Shown piece by piece: positions 30,654 to 42,592 of a stretch of DNA of 64,000 bases. Position 1 is the first letter of the stretch. Every line of letters begins with the position of its first letter. The notes below the pieces were generated by a model. It made no database searches. It saw only the letters and a program-made list of their open reading frames with translations, and was not told the origin of the DNA. The stretch lies in the NCBI RefSeq assembly GCF_030272615.1, contig NC_081408.1, forward strand, positions 340,901,793 to 340,965,792. Reading direction: 5' to 3'. The DNA is from Cryptomeria japonica. Its lineage: Eukaryota; Streptophyta; Pinopsida; Cupressales; Cupressaceae. The translations under genes and the position numbers were made by a program.

Positions 30654-33600
30654 CTACTCCATAGCCAAGCTAATATGAAGAATTTGACGAACAATCTCTA
30701 CCAACTGCCAATGAACCCCACTCACCTTCTGCTCTATCAACAAGTTCACAACAATTTGTGAATCTGATTCACAGATAACCTTCCTTTGACCCAACTCCCA
30801 GGCACGCTCCAAGGCATAGAGAATTGCAAAACCCTCCATAAAATTATTAGAATGTCGCCCTTTAGGAACAAAAAATAAGAAGACCACCTCCCCCATATGA
30901 TTCCTACCAACACTACCAACCCCAGTAGGGCTTGGGTTACCCCTAGATGAGCCATCGGTATTAATCTTGATAAACTCATCCTGAGGAGGCATCCATCTTC
31001 CCATCCTTTGAACCTTCTTCAAAGTACATCTACCTCTCCTAACACAAGCTGAGGTAGGAGACAACTCTTGCAACCCCAACCTACTCACAATATCTGCCTC
31101 ATCTCTATTCAGAGGAAAATGCACCTCACATTTAGCTTCCACTGTCTCCCGGATCATAACAATTATTTTGTTCCACAATTGTTGAACCACCAGTCTGACC
31201 TCACAAAAGATCCTCCTATTCCTCTCAAGCTAGATCTGCCACAGTATGAAAATGGGTCCAATGTACCAGACAGTCTGGAGGAAGGAGGAGATGATAGGAG
31301 ATCTACCCAAACTGCTCCAAAACTCCACCAAGGAATCCATGTGAACAAAAGGATGTTTTCACACCCCCCACCAATAGTTCCAAATAAGCATAGAGAAGGG
31401 GCATCTGAAGAACAAGTGTCAGGTGTGAGGAGTCTTTCTCCCCATTACCACACAAGGCACAAATGGAAGGCCCCAAAAATCCTCGCTTGCAAATATTGTC
31501 CCAGGTTAGGCATCTATTCAAAGCCAAAGGCCAAGTGAAGCAATTACACTTTGGCCAAGAACTACAATGTCTATTTACCAAAATGCCATGCAACTCCACA
31601 CACTCTTCCTCCATCCCAGCAACCGGTCACTCATTAGGAGCCTTCCACCGATCCATATCCAATCACCCACATCAACACAACCTTGAAGTCACTCCAAAAA
31701 CCTCTGGCAAAGATTCCCAAGGTTGGGAAATTGATCCAAGATGGGGGGGTAACCATCCCAAGAGTCATTCCAGAATAGGACCTCCTCCCCCCTCTGCAAA
31801 TCCAAAAGAGACCTTCCTTAATAAGAGAAGCCCCCTTCTTAAGAGTACTCCAAATAGTTGAGCCTTTACCCTCTAGTGGATATCTTGGAATTTCCTCATC
31901 AGGATCCTGTGCATATATTTCTAGGCCAAAATCCTAGCCTAGCCATGATCCAGCTCAGCACACCACCTCTAGTACAATTTAGCTGCCAGAGCCTCCCCAA
32001 ATAAAATAGACTTCCTTAAACCAAGCCCCCCTGACTACTTCGATCTACACACCAAATCCCAATTGAAAAGACTCAATTTGGAGGAGGAGAGGCTACTTGC
32101 CCATAAGAATTGCCTAGCCAGAGAGTCCAACCCCTTCAAGAACCACTTAGGAGCCACTTGAAGCATACATCAATAAATCAGAACAACCTGAACCATTGAC
32201 TGAATCATTTGATCCCTCCTAGCAAATGATAACCATCTATTAGTCCAGTGATCAACCTTCATGTGAAACTTATCCAAGATAGCTTGCCAAGAAAGCCGAG
32301 GAGGGTTACCAAGCAAAATAGGAATACCCAAATAAGTCAAGCGCAAAGAGCCAACTTAGAATCTCAAGATAAGAGCAATCCTCATTTGAATAGAACCAGG
32401 AGTGTTGAAAAAGAGGATAGAAGATTTATCCTCATTAATCATCAGGCCCAAGGTTGCAAGATAAACATCCAAAACCTTTCTCAGATTAGTGGCCTCTCTG
32501 ATCTGAGCAAGTCCCATCAAGGTCATGTCATCAACAAACTGCAAGTGAGACTGCGGTTACAAGTCATTACCCCAACTCCATCCCTAAATAAATCCCTGAC
32601 CAATATTATTCTTAATCAACCTCCCCAGACCCCCAACTAGAAGAATGAATAGGTAAGGGGATAGGGGGTCCCCTCGGCGAAGACCCCTAGAAGCACGAAA
32701 CAACTTAGTATGATCTCCATTGATTAGCATCGAGAAAGATGTAGATGTAACACAACTCATAACCCATTGGATCCATTAATTAGTAAAGCCAAATGCCATA
32801 AGAATCTTTTGGAGGAAGGACCAATAAACTCTATCGTAAGCCTTAGCTATATCCAGCTTAATAAACATAGCTTTTTCCTTTGAAATTTCCCTAGAGTGAA
32901 TAGTCTCGATAGCAATGACCACCCCATCTAGGATTTGGTGTCCTTCCATAAACCCACTCTGCTTCTCTGAGATAACATCCCCGAGACACTTTTTCAACCT
33001 ATCCACTATCAACTTAGAGATGATCTTGTAAATCACATTGTAGAGAGAGATAGGTCATAATTGGCCTAACTGGTCAACCCCATCACATTTTGGGATGAGT
33101 GCAATGAAAGTCGCATTCAAGGCTCGAAGAATCTGTTTATTCCTTTGGAACTCCTAAACTACTTCCTATAAATCCAGTTTGATAATATCCCATAAATCTT
33201 GAAAGAATTCAACCGAGAACCCATCCGGTCCAGGAGCCTTTCCCTTTCTCATGTGAAACATAATCCTCTCTAGTTCTTCTAGCAAAATGGGACCCATAAG
33301 CTGCTCATTCATCTCCCTAGTAACTAGAGAAGGGATGCAATCAAGAACTTGATTCTCCTCCACCGAGTCCCCCTGAGAATCCTCCCTGAAGAGGGACCAG
33401 AAATAAATTAAAGACTCCCTAGAAATCTCCTGCAAGGATAAAATTCGCTCCCCTCTATCATTAACCAAAACCGATATGGCATTTCCATGTCTTCTTGCTT
33501 TCACTGAGTTGAAGAAGAAGGCAGTTTTCTTATCCCCATCCTGAAGCCAATCAATACGAGCTCTTTGTTTCCAGTAAATTTCCTCCCTAAGCTCCCATTC

Positions 33601-34620
33601 CTCAAGAGCCTTGATAGCCCTATCTTCCTCCCTAAGAAAAGCTTCAAACAAACAATGCTCTCTAATGTCACTAGTGATGCCATTCAACACTATCTAAGTA
33701 GCTTTCTTAGCATGAAAAATATTCCCAAAACCCTGATGGTTCCACTATTTAAGCTGAAGCTTAAAAAATTGTAGCTGCTTGGCAAAAGTGTACATAGCAG
33801 TGCCGAAGGGTGGCCTCCCTTTCCTCCACCACTTCGTGACAAGAGTCTACAAAGTAGGATCCTGAAGCCAAATAAGTTAGAATTTGAATGAAGGAGAGCG
33901 AGCGACCTAAGAAGAAGAAGAAACAAACTTGATGGGCCAGTGATCGAACCCTCTCCAGTCAAGAATCTCTGAGCTTGTGGACCACTCCCCACCAATCCAA
34001 AAACTAGAAGCTAGAAAATGATCCAGCCTTTCCACAATCCAATACTCCCCTACTCTCCTATTGTTCCAGGTGAATAGACCATTACCAGGCTTAATGTCAA
34101 CAAGATGCAACAAAGCTATATTATCCCAAAAAAGGAAAGACAAAGGTTCTAATCACATAACACCTTCTTCTTCTTAGTCAAATCAAGGATGGCATTGAAA
34201 TCGCCTGCCATAATCCGAGGATGAAAAGGGACCAACCTCTGCATACAAGAGATATAGGACCATAAGTTCTGCTTACCCTAAAGATCAGTGGGGGCATAGA
34301 TGTTAGTAACCAAGATATATTCCCCAATCTCAAGACTAGAGACTACCCCGGATAATGAAGATCTAGAGGCCGCCCACCAGACAAGGCAAATCCTTAGAGG
34401 GTTCCAAAGATAGCCCACCCCTCCTAAGGAGCCCACAACCCCAATACACTGACACTGGCATCTCCCCGAAAGCTTTGGCACCAAATCCATCATACTTTCC
34501 ATAGAAAGTTGTCTATTGCAAAAAAAGGATATCAGGAGAATGGCTCCTTATCAACTCCCGAATAGCTTTTTGTCTAGGGCCGTTGTTAAAGCCCCTCACA
34601 TTCCATGATAAAACAATCAT
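30654..34620 (-). pseudogene. LINE-B ORF2: endonuclease-RT-RNase H, interrupted
   Basis: The ATG at 34620 begins MIVLSWNVRGFNNGPRQK, the standard start of a plant L1 endonuclease. A TAG follows within 40 codons, and the NIYAPTDL motif lies near 34,290. RT pieces follow: GKAPGPDGFSVEFFQDLW (about 33,200), KLDIAKAYDRVYW (about 32,830) and MQFVDDMTL (about 32,540), so all three catalytic Asp residues are present. A zf-RVT finger (CALCGNGEKDSSHL) lies near 31,430. The RNase H (KINTDGSSRGNP, NNFMEGFAIL, CESDSQIV) is at about 30,980-30,700, ending at 30654. Several stops and frame changes interrupt the chain. Normal length for the family is about 1,200-1,300 aa, which the span fits. Confidence 0.9.
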
Positions 34621-36112
34621 TTAGGGGGATTGGAAAAGTGAGAATTTAGAGTCTTTACTGACCCTGACTCAACCAAATTCTCCCCCATCAATTTGATCTT
34701 CTCCAAGACCTTTTTTCTGCCAACCTTTGAATTCTTCTTCGATGATCCTTTCTTAATGTCCTTCTGGTGGAGACCCAAATGTGAGCCCATCTTGTTAATT
34801 TTGGCCCCAGTAGATTCCAATTTTTGAGCTGAAGGAGAGACCTTCCCCCAGCCAACTCCACTATAGCACTAGGAATGGTCCCCAACTGAGCCACAACTGG
34901 TTGATCCATCTCCATTTGCTAGCTCCCAACAATTTGCAAAGCCTGGGTCGAGTCCCAATTCACACTATCATTGACCAACCCTGGTGCACCCTGATCCAAG
35001 GGAGTCAACCAAGGGTTCACCTCCTACTGTGTGAGGTCGTCCAGGGCTTCAAACATGTTAAAGGTATCCTCCTCCTATCTCTCCTGTAGGGGCCTCTTTT
35101 GTCCCTGATTCCTATTCTTTATCTTAACTAGGACAAAACCATCAAAACCCACAACTTCCCCGGTCATGGCGGCTTTTCCTTTATCAGCCCCATCTATGTT
35201 ACGGGTCGACTGTTGAGATTGGCACACCATCGGTTTGTACCTAGGACACTTGCACTACAAGTGACCATACTCATGACACAGATGACACTGAAAAGGTAAA
35301 GTCTCATAGTCCAGCTGCTAAACCCAGGAATAAGAACCCACACACATATCTATAGCATCTGGCAGAGGCTTACTAAGATCAATTTCAATATAGATATGAG
35401 AAAAGGTCATAACCCTTCTCCCCAGGGTTTGCGATGAGGCTCCAACTAGCCTCCCAAGCACTGAAGTGAGCATCCATAGCGCATCCTCCTGACAACATTC
35501 CATTGGAAGACACAGTAAACAGACCCACACTGGGACCTTATTCAAGAGTTCCTCCAAAGGGTTGAACCCTACATGCCAAGGTTTGATGAACAACCCCACC
35601 TGGTTGTAAAAATATGGCCCTCCTTCAAAAATCCTACTCCGGTCCTCCATGCAATTGAAGGTAACCATGAAGTAGTTGTTTGCCAGTAATATAATCTCCA
35701 TCTTCCCTTCTAGAGCCCAAGATCTTTGAGCCCAGTTCTCCAAAAATTGTAGTGAAACCCTCATCCCCAATAACTTGCAATATAATGAATGTTTAGAAAA
35801 GTAATCGACATCATCCGCTATCATCTCTAGAGGAATACTCAACCTTTGTCTCTTGCTGCACTTCTCCAGGCAGCCATTAATCTTCGAGATCCGAGAACCC
35901 CCACCACTTCCTGCCCCAGATTTTGAGGCAAAAAGGTTATTATCAAAGTTATTTACATTTTGGGGTGGAAAATTCAAACCCACTACAGCTTGGAAATCCA
36001 TATCGCGAGGCTCCTTTGAGGCCTCTCCACCAAATCTATCCATCGCACCACTCAAAGAGCCCACCTCTCGAAAGGAACTAGTCAAGGATGCCACACCCCC
36101 TTGCAACCACAC
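34621..36112 (-). pseudogene. LINE-B ORF1: DUF4283 protein with zinc knuckle
   Basis: The first 264 residues (36112-35318) are open: a variable N-terminus, then DUF4283 with NWAQRSWALEGKMEIILL, NYFMVTFNCMEDRSRIFEGGP and KVPVWVCLLCLPMECCQEDALW. Past a TAG at 35318 the CCHC knuckle (CHLCHEYGH, then a TAG, then CKCP) is still recognisable near 35,260. A Lys/Arg-rich tail reaches almost to the ORF2 ATG. DUF4283 plus CCHC is the typical ORF1 of plant L1 elements, binding and packaging the RNA. The start chosen is the first Met of the open frame; the true start could be further upstream. Confidence 0.85.
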
Positions 36113-36408
36113 ACCCTCTCTCCACCATGCAGCACAAACCCCCCACTACCCTTCCCCATGCATAGGTTGTAGCTCCGCAGGAACCCTAAGCCCCTGCCTC
36201 CCGCAACACCTCCCACCACCCGCAGCCACCGCTCCACCTTCACCCCCCGTAGCCCCTGCAGCCCTAAAGCAAACCCCTCCTGTAGCAACACCCCTGAGTG
36301 CAAGTGCCACCCTCATGCCGCCACACCAGTATGCAAGCTCCTCCTACAAGCTAGGGTTGTGATGCCCTAGCCCACGTTTGGCTCCCTCCACGCACATCGC
36401 CATCAATC

Positions 36409-36550
36409 TATTTTAAAATTATGTTAGTATAATTATATTTATCTAATTTTTAATTGTAATAAATTTTTTTTTTTTTTAAGTATTATAATTTTGAATCATG
36501 ATTATTTTAAAATTATGTTAGTATGATTATATTTATGTAATATTAACTAT
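36409..36550. repeat. TSD and AT-rich tandem repeat at LINE-B target
   Basis: 36409-36425 is the right 17-bp duplication. It continues into a roughly 85-bp unit repeated beyond it: ATTATAATTTTGAATCAT, then TATTTTAAAATTATGTTAGT. The same unit precedes the LINE at 30300-30335, so LINE-B split a pre-existing tandem repeat. Confidence 0.85.
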
Positions 36551-36697
36551 AACTCTTACTTTAATAAAATATAAATAATTATAACATAATACAAATTTTA
36601 TAGTGAAAATATATTATCCTTAAGTGCATAATCCTAATTTAATTTTAATATATATAATTATAATTATAATAATAAAATTAATCCCAAATTTAATTAT

Positions 36698-36711
36698 CAC
36701 TAGTAGAAATA
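36698..36711 (+). repeat. CACTA terminal inverted repeat (5')
   Basis: CACTAGTAGAAATA matches the CACTA(C/G)TAGAAA class of termini. The matching inverted end was not seen in the window. Confidence 0.65.
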
Positions 36712-36717
36712 TGGCAA

Positions 36718-36995
36718 ATAAATGACTATGTGACCAAAACTTTTAGTCAGGACAAGTAAAAATGACCAAATTTTAGTCATTTTTTACAACAAAACTATAA
36801 ATGACTAATTTGGTCATCGGGTGATAAAAATGACTAAATAAATGACTAATTTGGTAGACGATAGAGAAATGACTAATTTAGTCATCGGGTGAGATCACAC
36901 AAATAAAAATGACTAAATAAATGACTAGTTTGATAGATGATAGAGAAATGACTAAATAAATGACTAAATAAATGGCTAAATAAATGACTATATAA
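36718..36995. repeat. AATGACTAA subterminal repeats
   Basis: At least a dozen copies of AATGACTA(A/T) and its complement TTAGTCATT occur in about 280 bp, including two longer repeated segments (AATTTGGTCATCGGGTGA / AATTTAGTCATCGGGTGA). CACTA elements carry such clusters next to their termini as transposase binding sites. Confidence 0.8.
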
Positions 36996-37315
36996 TTGTT
37001 TGCCTCTTCTCTTAAAGAAATTAGGTACTTGTGGAAATGATATAAAAAATTAATCCTAATATTTTTGTTTGTAAATTATTTATTATTTAAATATTATTTT
37101 TATTTATAAATAGAAAATTATTTTATTAGAAGATGTATTATATTATATATTTTTATTTCTATTAAAAATATAATAAGAATAAAAGTATAACAATTTCACT
37201 TGGATTTAAAACAATTTTTGAAGATAAAATAAATACCTTAAATATTTAAATTATTCTTTATATTATCTTAAATTAAAAATTAAATATATTTTAATTATAT
37301 ATATATATATATTCT

Positions 37316-37605
37316 AAAGGTCTTCAAACATGTAGTGTCGTGGTTAAAACACTTCGTTGGTGAAGCGACCACCAAAGTTCAAACCCCTGTTGGGCCATTG
37401 TGTTCACAGGCCTTGTGTCTTCACTGGTTCATTGTGCTCGTGGGTTTGAACAAGTGAAGTGTGGGGATGAGGTCCCCCGGTTGTGGCCTCACTAGTTCTT
37501 AGCTCCTTGTCAAAAGTGTTTCATGTGGAGCCGGAGGGCATGTCATGCTAGCATCACCGGTCACGTTAAAAAGTTTACCAGACATTATTTCTAAAAAAAA
37601 TATGT
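37316..37605 (+). mobile_element. tRNA-derived SINE
   Basis: A pol III-like head has a box A-like stretch (TAGTGTCGTGGTTAAAACAC) and a box B-like AGTTCAAACCCC spaced as in a tRNA. A unique body follows and the end is an A-run at about 37592-37600. TA-rich DNA on both sides may be the target duplication but is too simple to define. No coding capacity. Confidence 0.7.
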
Positions 37606-38026
37606 ATATATATATACACACATCTTACTGTTTATCAAAATTGCATTATATTTTTTATTGCAGATTACCCCTTTTTTATTGTCACTCATTTTTCATCTAT
37701 CTAGATTAAAAATAGCTTATATAGATTTCAAGGTCATAATTGAAAATTTAAAAGGTTTTGAATTCTTTAAAGAATAAATAAAAAAATTAACTCCAAATCC
37801 TAAGACCATAATGTCAAGTAAATGATGTCAATGGAGGCTAATTTTTATTTTTTTTAAATGACTCTCACCAAAGAAAAAATTTGCGGGAAATCAGAATTTT
37901 GATCAATAGGAGTAAGAGGAGCTATGGAAACCATTCAAATGGATGGAATGTTGTAATCAAAAATTTGTTGTGGAAAAAATAAGAAAGCTGAAAGTGGTCT
38001 TTATCTACACTCTGCAAACCAATAAG

Positions 38027-38637
38027 ACACATAGAAATAAAGCCTTCATAAACTATAGATGTAATGGTTTTTCTTGTCAATAACAAGAGCATTCATGGCC
38101 ATATAGCTATTTCATGTCATGGTTAGATAACGAGAAAACATAAATGAGCAATTACTATTATTTTTATGGTGGTATTTTTTTGGGGGGTTTGTTGTTTCCC
38201 TACTATCGACTATGGATAGGGGTGGGTGGATTCTGAAGAAGACCAAAGGAAGACATTGACAAACATCGGTACCGTACATTTCTATGTTTTTGAATTATAA
38301 AACTTTGAATAAAATTTGTGTATCTTTTGATTATATTCAATATAAAATTTAATCACTTGGGTTCCCTCGAATTCAATCTATGTAGCATGGAGTCAAGGTC
38401 TTGGGAGAGAGAAATCAGGGAAGGATCTTTGAATCCACCCACCCCTATCCATAGTCCATAGTAGGGAAACAACAAACCCCCCAAAAAAATACCACCATAA
38501 AAATAATAGTAATTGCTCATTTATGTTTTCTCGTTATCTAACCATGACATGAAATAGCTATATGGCCATGAATGCTCTTGTTATTGACAAGAAATACCAT
38601 TACATCTATAGTTTATGAAGGCTTTATTTCTATGTGT
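38027..38637. repeat. 207-bp inverted repeat, 197-bp loop
   Basis: 38027-38233 and 38431-38637 are reverse complements over 207 bp with only two mismatches found by eye. The loop (38234-38430) is unrelated single-copy sequence. No coding. It resembles a foldback or MITE-like insertion, or a recent inverted duplication. Its transcript would fold into a nearly perfect long hairpin. Confidence 0.95.
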
Positions 38638-40949
38638 TAGACTATCCTTTGGGCCACTTTCTTGGTATGTATGACTCTTTATGTAAATATCAAACTCTTA
38701 CTTAACTATAGAAACTTTAGTGTGTTTCTCTCTTTGGGTTTGACAGTGTTTCTCTTTAAGGTTGAGAATCCCTTGTGACTTTGCACTACTATTTTGTGCC
38801 TTGACTACAAATAGTTGTCCTTTGCTATTGTCATTTTGGCTTCATGACTGTAAGATTACTAAGAGTCTTTTTTCCTAATGACTATTGCAATCCTTGTTCT
38901 TATGGAATTGATGCTCAATCTTTCTCTAGATTGTTCTAGTCTACCCTTCAAATAAAGAGACCTTACTAAAACATTCATATAAAAAATCAATAGATAGTCT
39001 CTGTTGTTTACAACTATTCAATAACAGTGATTGACTACTTTTATCTTGTAAACCTTTTAGACTTGTAAATTAATATACCATTACTACCATGATTATATTG
39101 CTTGTTCATCTTGAGAAATCAACTTAACTGCCCTTGTATGCACTGCAATAGATATCTCTTTTATGTCTTTAGCTATTTTTCTCTTTAGTTGTGATGTCCA
39201 TTGTATATGCTTTAGGTATGGACCTTCATTAATTGACCATTGACTCTGATCTTCAATGTTTTGAGTGTCTTTGATCATACCTAAGTGTGTGTTGCTCTAT
39301 GACCTCTATTCTATAAATATAATGATCTCCTTCTTATTGCTAATTGAGTGTTCTTCCCTTTGATATCTTGACTACTATTGCTTTGTTTCATGGGGCTGAG
39401 TTATTCTTTTAAATCATTAAATAAATCTCCCTTATGATCATTCTATAGCTTCTCTTATTGTCTTAATGGTTGTAACTATGTCCTAATACTATCCTAACCT
39501 TGTCTACACCTTGAGTAGACTTGATCATGACCTCATATATCTCTTTTGTCACCATTGGGTCTATCTTGGAAGGACCATAATGATAGTCATAATAGGACTG
39601 CATGTGACCCTTGTACATTTTAATGGTCTTTAGAAGCTCGTTGATGGTGGCTTTGTATTTCTTGGAATCTCTATTGCTCCTTTGGGTAGATGACTATTAT
39701 GACTGTATTTTCCTTGCCCTTTTGAGCTTTAACTTCTCTGTGTCTCAAGACTATTTTACGACTACCATTCCTCTTTGGTTGTTCATATCATGCTTTGACA
39801 AAGACTATCATTAAAGTCATTGTGATATTTGAGCCTTAAGTTCTATCATATTGATGTTTGGTTGTCATTTTGAATTTATGTTTACCAACAAGATCTTGGA
39901 TCAATCTTCTCATATCTTTTCCTTGACTTTCAATAATAAGGATTATCATTTAATGCCCCTAGATGCCACCTATTGATGACTGTCAAAACTGATTTTGATT
40001 TCTTCTTTGTGCTTAGACTATGTTTCTCTACAACATTATTTTTGAGGGAGGAAACTCTTCAAACCTTCATAACTGTTCTTTAGCTTTTCTCCCTATTTTG
40101 TATAGCTACTTTGTAGTTGTGATCATTGATCATGTTGGTGCCCCATGTAATAATAAATTGATTACCTTGATTCTTATGTGAAGCATGACTGCATTTTTTG
40201 TATGTTGCCATGTGACTATGATATGTCTCCTTTATACTTTGTATCTTTCCATCATGTCTATCATAGCAAGTCTATTTATGATCTTTGTCACTGATTTTAT
40301 GTCATTTAAGACTTAAGCTCTCCATATTTTGAAATTGTAATATTTGTAGGTGCATCTAATTAATGGAATCTCTGCATTTTTTTACAAGTTTAGATAAATT
40401 AATCAAGTTTGACATAATTGTGTCAAGAATGAAAGTAATAGTTAAGGGATGGAATTCTTTTAACATACATAGAATAGTCATCAAAAATCTTCCCATTCCC
40501 AAAATGTATAATCTATCGATAAGTTCTCTCTTGAGTGTCAAACAAAAATCATTATATCTTTTGAATATCCAAGTATACTTTCCAATATCTACCACTTCTT
40601 TCACCTAACAAATATAGTAGTAGTTCCCAAGTGCAATGACCTTCACATCTCCAATGCAGATGCGTAGTTTTCAAATTTTGCCACATTTACTTTTATAATC
40701 TAGATAATGCTTTTTGGCATAATATTTAGATACTGAAAAACTTTTGGGAAAGAAAGACAATTGTGAACAAAGAGCCCATAAAAACTACCCATGTATGAAA
40801 AATGTCATGCGAACACCCAAGGGCTGTGATTTAACAAGAGTAATTATATGAAACCAAAGTGCACAAAATTATTGTGAATGGATCAAATCACATACCAGCC
40901 CAAGGAGGAGGAAATATTGAAGTGATTTCCTCATTGTTGTCAGACGCTC
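38638..40949. other. non-coding stretch inside CACTA element
   Basis: 2.3 kb without a credible gene. The plus strand is T-rich and contains many GACTA and GACT words, loosely like the subterminal repeats at 36718-36995 but not regular enough to define units. Short open frames here have no recognisable content. Confidence 0.5.
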
Positions 40950-41614
40950 AAGAAGGAGGAACCCTAGTTTCACATGAAGGAACTAGAATTCTTGCAGTAA
41001 TGACACCATGATTCAAATCATATCCAGCTATGGGATTATACCTTCCTTGCACCACATCTTCAGCTACAATTTCTAAGAATGATGGAAACACTTGAAAACA
41101 TCATCTTGTTTATAATTTTTGATAAGCCTTTCTCAAAGCTTAGGATTAGAAGAAACTGTAAGAAGCTCCTTCTTTATGTCAATAAACGCGTCGTCCATTC
41201 CTATATCTTCCATGTCCTCAGTGCGATAAGTTCATAGCTTAAATAAAGCATTGTTATAACCATCCCAGTTGATTTTGTAGGTCCCCTCAAAAATTTTATA
41301 GTACACTCCACAACTACTTTGCAACACAATTCCTACATAAATTTTTCATTATTAGAATCTCTGCATATTTTCCTATTAAGATCCTTGAGCAACTGTAGAT
41401 TTTTTAGGGTTTTCTCATTAATGATGCCCTTCAAAAGGTCTGAGGAAATACTCTTTAGCAGCATCACTTTCTTGAGCTTAAAATTTTCATTTGAAATAGG
41501 AAGAGCTCTGATGAGTCCAGAAATAATCCAATCCTCATTGCAGTGCTTGATAACGTACTCTAAAATCTACTCTACACTTTTCTTGTCACTTTCGATTTTA
41601 GAAGTAGAGGCCAT
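40950..41614 (-). pseudogene. degenerate host-gene fragment (possibly TRF-like N-terminal region)
   Basis: On the minus strand, translation from an ATG at 41614 (MASTSKIESDKKSVE), across stops and frame changes, gives protein-like text: ILEYVIKHCNEDWIISGLI, LKKVMLLKSISSDLLKGII, then CCKVVVECTIKFLRG. A helical region with a C..V.V.CT..FL motif recalls the N-terminal part of plant TRF-like (Myb/telobox) proteins as I remember them. That identification is weak. What is clear is a decayed coding sequence unlike transposon proteins. It may have been captured by the CACTA element. Confidence 0.35.
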
Positions 41615-41846
41615 CAAACATTTGGAAGCTCCCTATAAAGTGCATAGCTTTCATTTTCTTTCCATTAGTCATCCACAATAGCCAGATATGCAGTTATAAC
41701 ATGACCAAACTCCATGATGTCCCATTATTTGTTCCTGCACAATTGACTCATTATTAACATATCTTCATTTCAATACCCACAAATTTGTAATTTCAAAAAT
41801 TATGTTTAGAACCGATCCAAGAGTCATCTCTAAATAAAAACAACAT

Positions 41847-42592
41847 ATGATCACTAGCAAGTTCAAAATCAAAAGCAGTGTTCCATATGATAACTTGCTT
41901 AGTGAATTTGGGGCTGCCCCTATTGAGACACTTGCTATGGTTCATCTCATAAGCTATCTAAAAAGAACTGAACAAATGGAAGAAGGTAGATGGCTTAAAG
42001 TGGTCCTCAATTATATATTATGCAAAAGGAAAAGGACATGGATGCAACAAAATATAAATTGGATGAGTAAATGGAATATCCATCTCAATATGTGTCCCAC
42101 GAATAACAAAGACATCAAGGTCTTCATTATGGATAAATTCTACAAAAGGAATTGGAAAAGTGGGCTTGGAAGGAAAAATATATATTATATCAATGAGTTT
42201 AATCCCACATGTAGGGATAAAATCCTTATCACCCAGCTGAGAACCAACTCTCATAAACTCTGTTGTGAGACCGGGCATTGGAATAGGCCAAAAAAGGCTT
42301 GGGAAGAGAGAGTTTGCACTTTTTGCCATTCTGGGAACGTGGAAACTGAACAACATTTTATTTTAGAATGTGACGCTTACAAGGACAGTAGGAACAAATT
42401 TATTAATATCTTATATGATTTATCTTGGTACAACTTATTCAACGAGGAGAACATTGAGAAGTTGGGTGTGCTTATCGTCAACTTGCACAAGAAAAGAAAT
42501 GAGTTACTTAAGTTGGTTTAATTTGGCAGGTTGTCCCATAGGCTATTTTTTAGCCTCGTGGATGTTAAAAATTATCTTATCTTATCTTTATC
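41847..42592 (+). mobile_element. 5'-truncated jockey-like LINE tail
   Basis: A 224-aa open frame (41847-42521) is the C-terminal part of a jockey/CR1-like reverse transcriptase protein. SVPYDNLLSEFGAAPIETLAM and LRTNSHKLCCETGHW lead to a zinc-finger-like CTFCHSGNVETEQHFILECDAYKD arrangement (C-x2-C...H-x4-C). After the stop comes a short hairpin (GGCTATTTTTTAGCC at 42541-42555) and a tail of TTATC repeats (42571-42592), the usual short tandem 3' end of this LINE class. Catalytic RT and endonuclease parts are absent, so this is a dead 3' fragment. It is unlike the three L1-type LINEs in the window, which have poly(A) or RNase H ends. Confidence 0.75.

Larger units (their letters stand above)
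30336..36408 (-). mobile_element. LINE-B: full-length L1-type element with TSD
   Basis: 6073 bp on the minus strand, bounded by a perfect 17-bp duplication. The 3' end (left) is a poly(A) tail with interspersed C (plus-strand TTTTTG repeats, 30336-30375) preceded by AATAAA. The 5' end is near 36408. The order is ORF1 (DUF4283, zinc knuckle), ORF2 (endonuclease, RT, zf-RVT, RNase H), 3' UTR. Stops and frame changes make it defective, but the length and intact duplication show a full-length insertion. It landed inside an AT-rich tandem repeat. Confidence 0.93.

Noticed and set aside
37330-37400. A functional tRNA gene
   Set aside because: A- and B-box-like stretches are present but no acceptor stem can be closed and a SINE body with A-tail follows.
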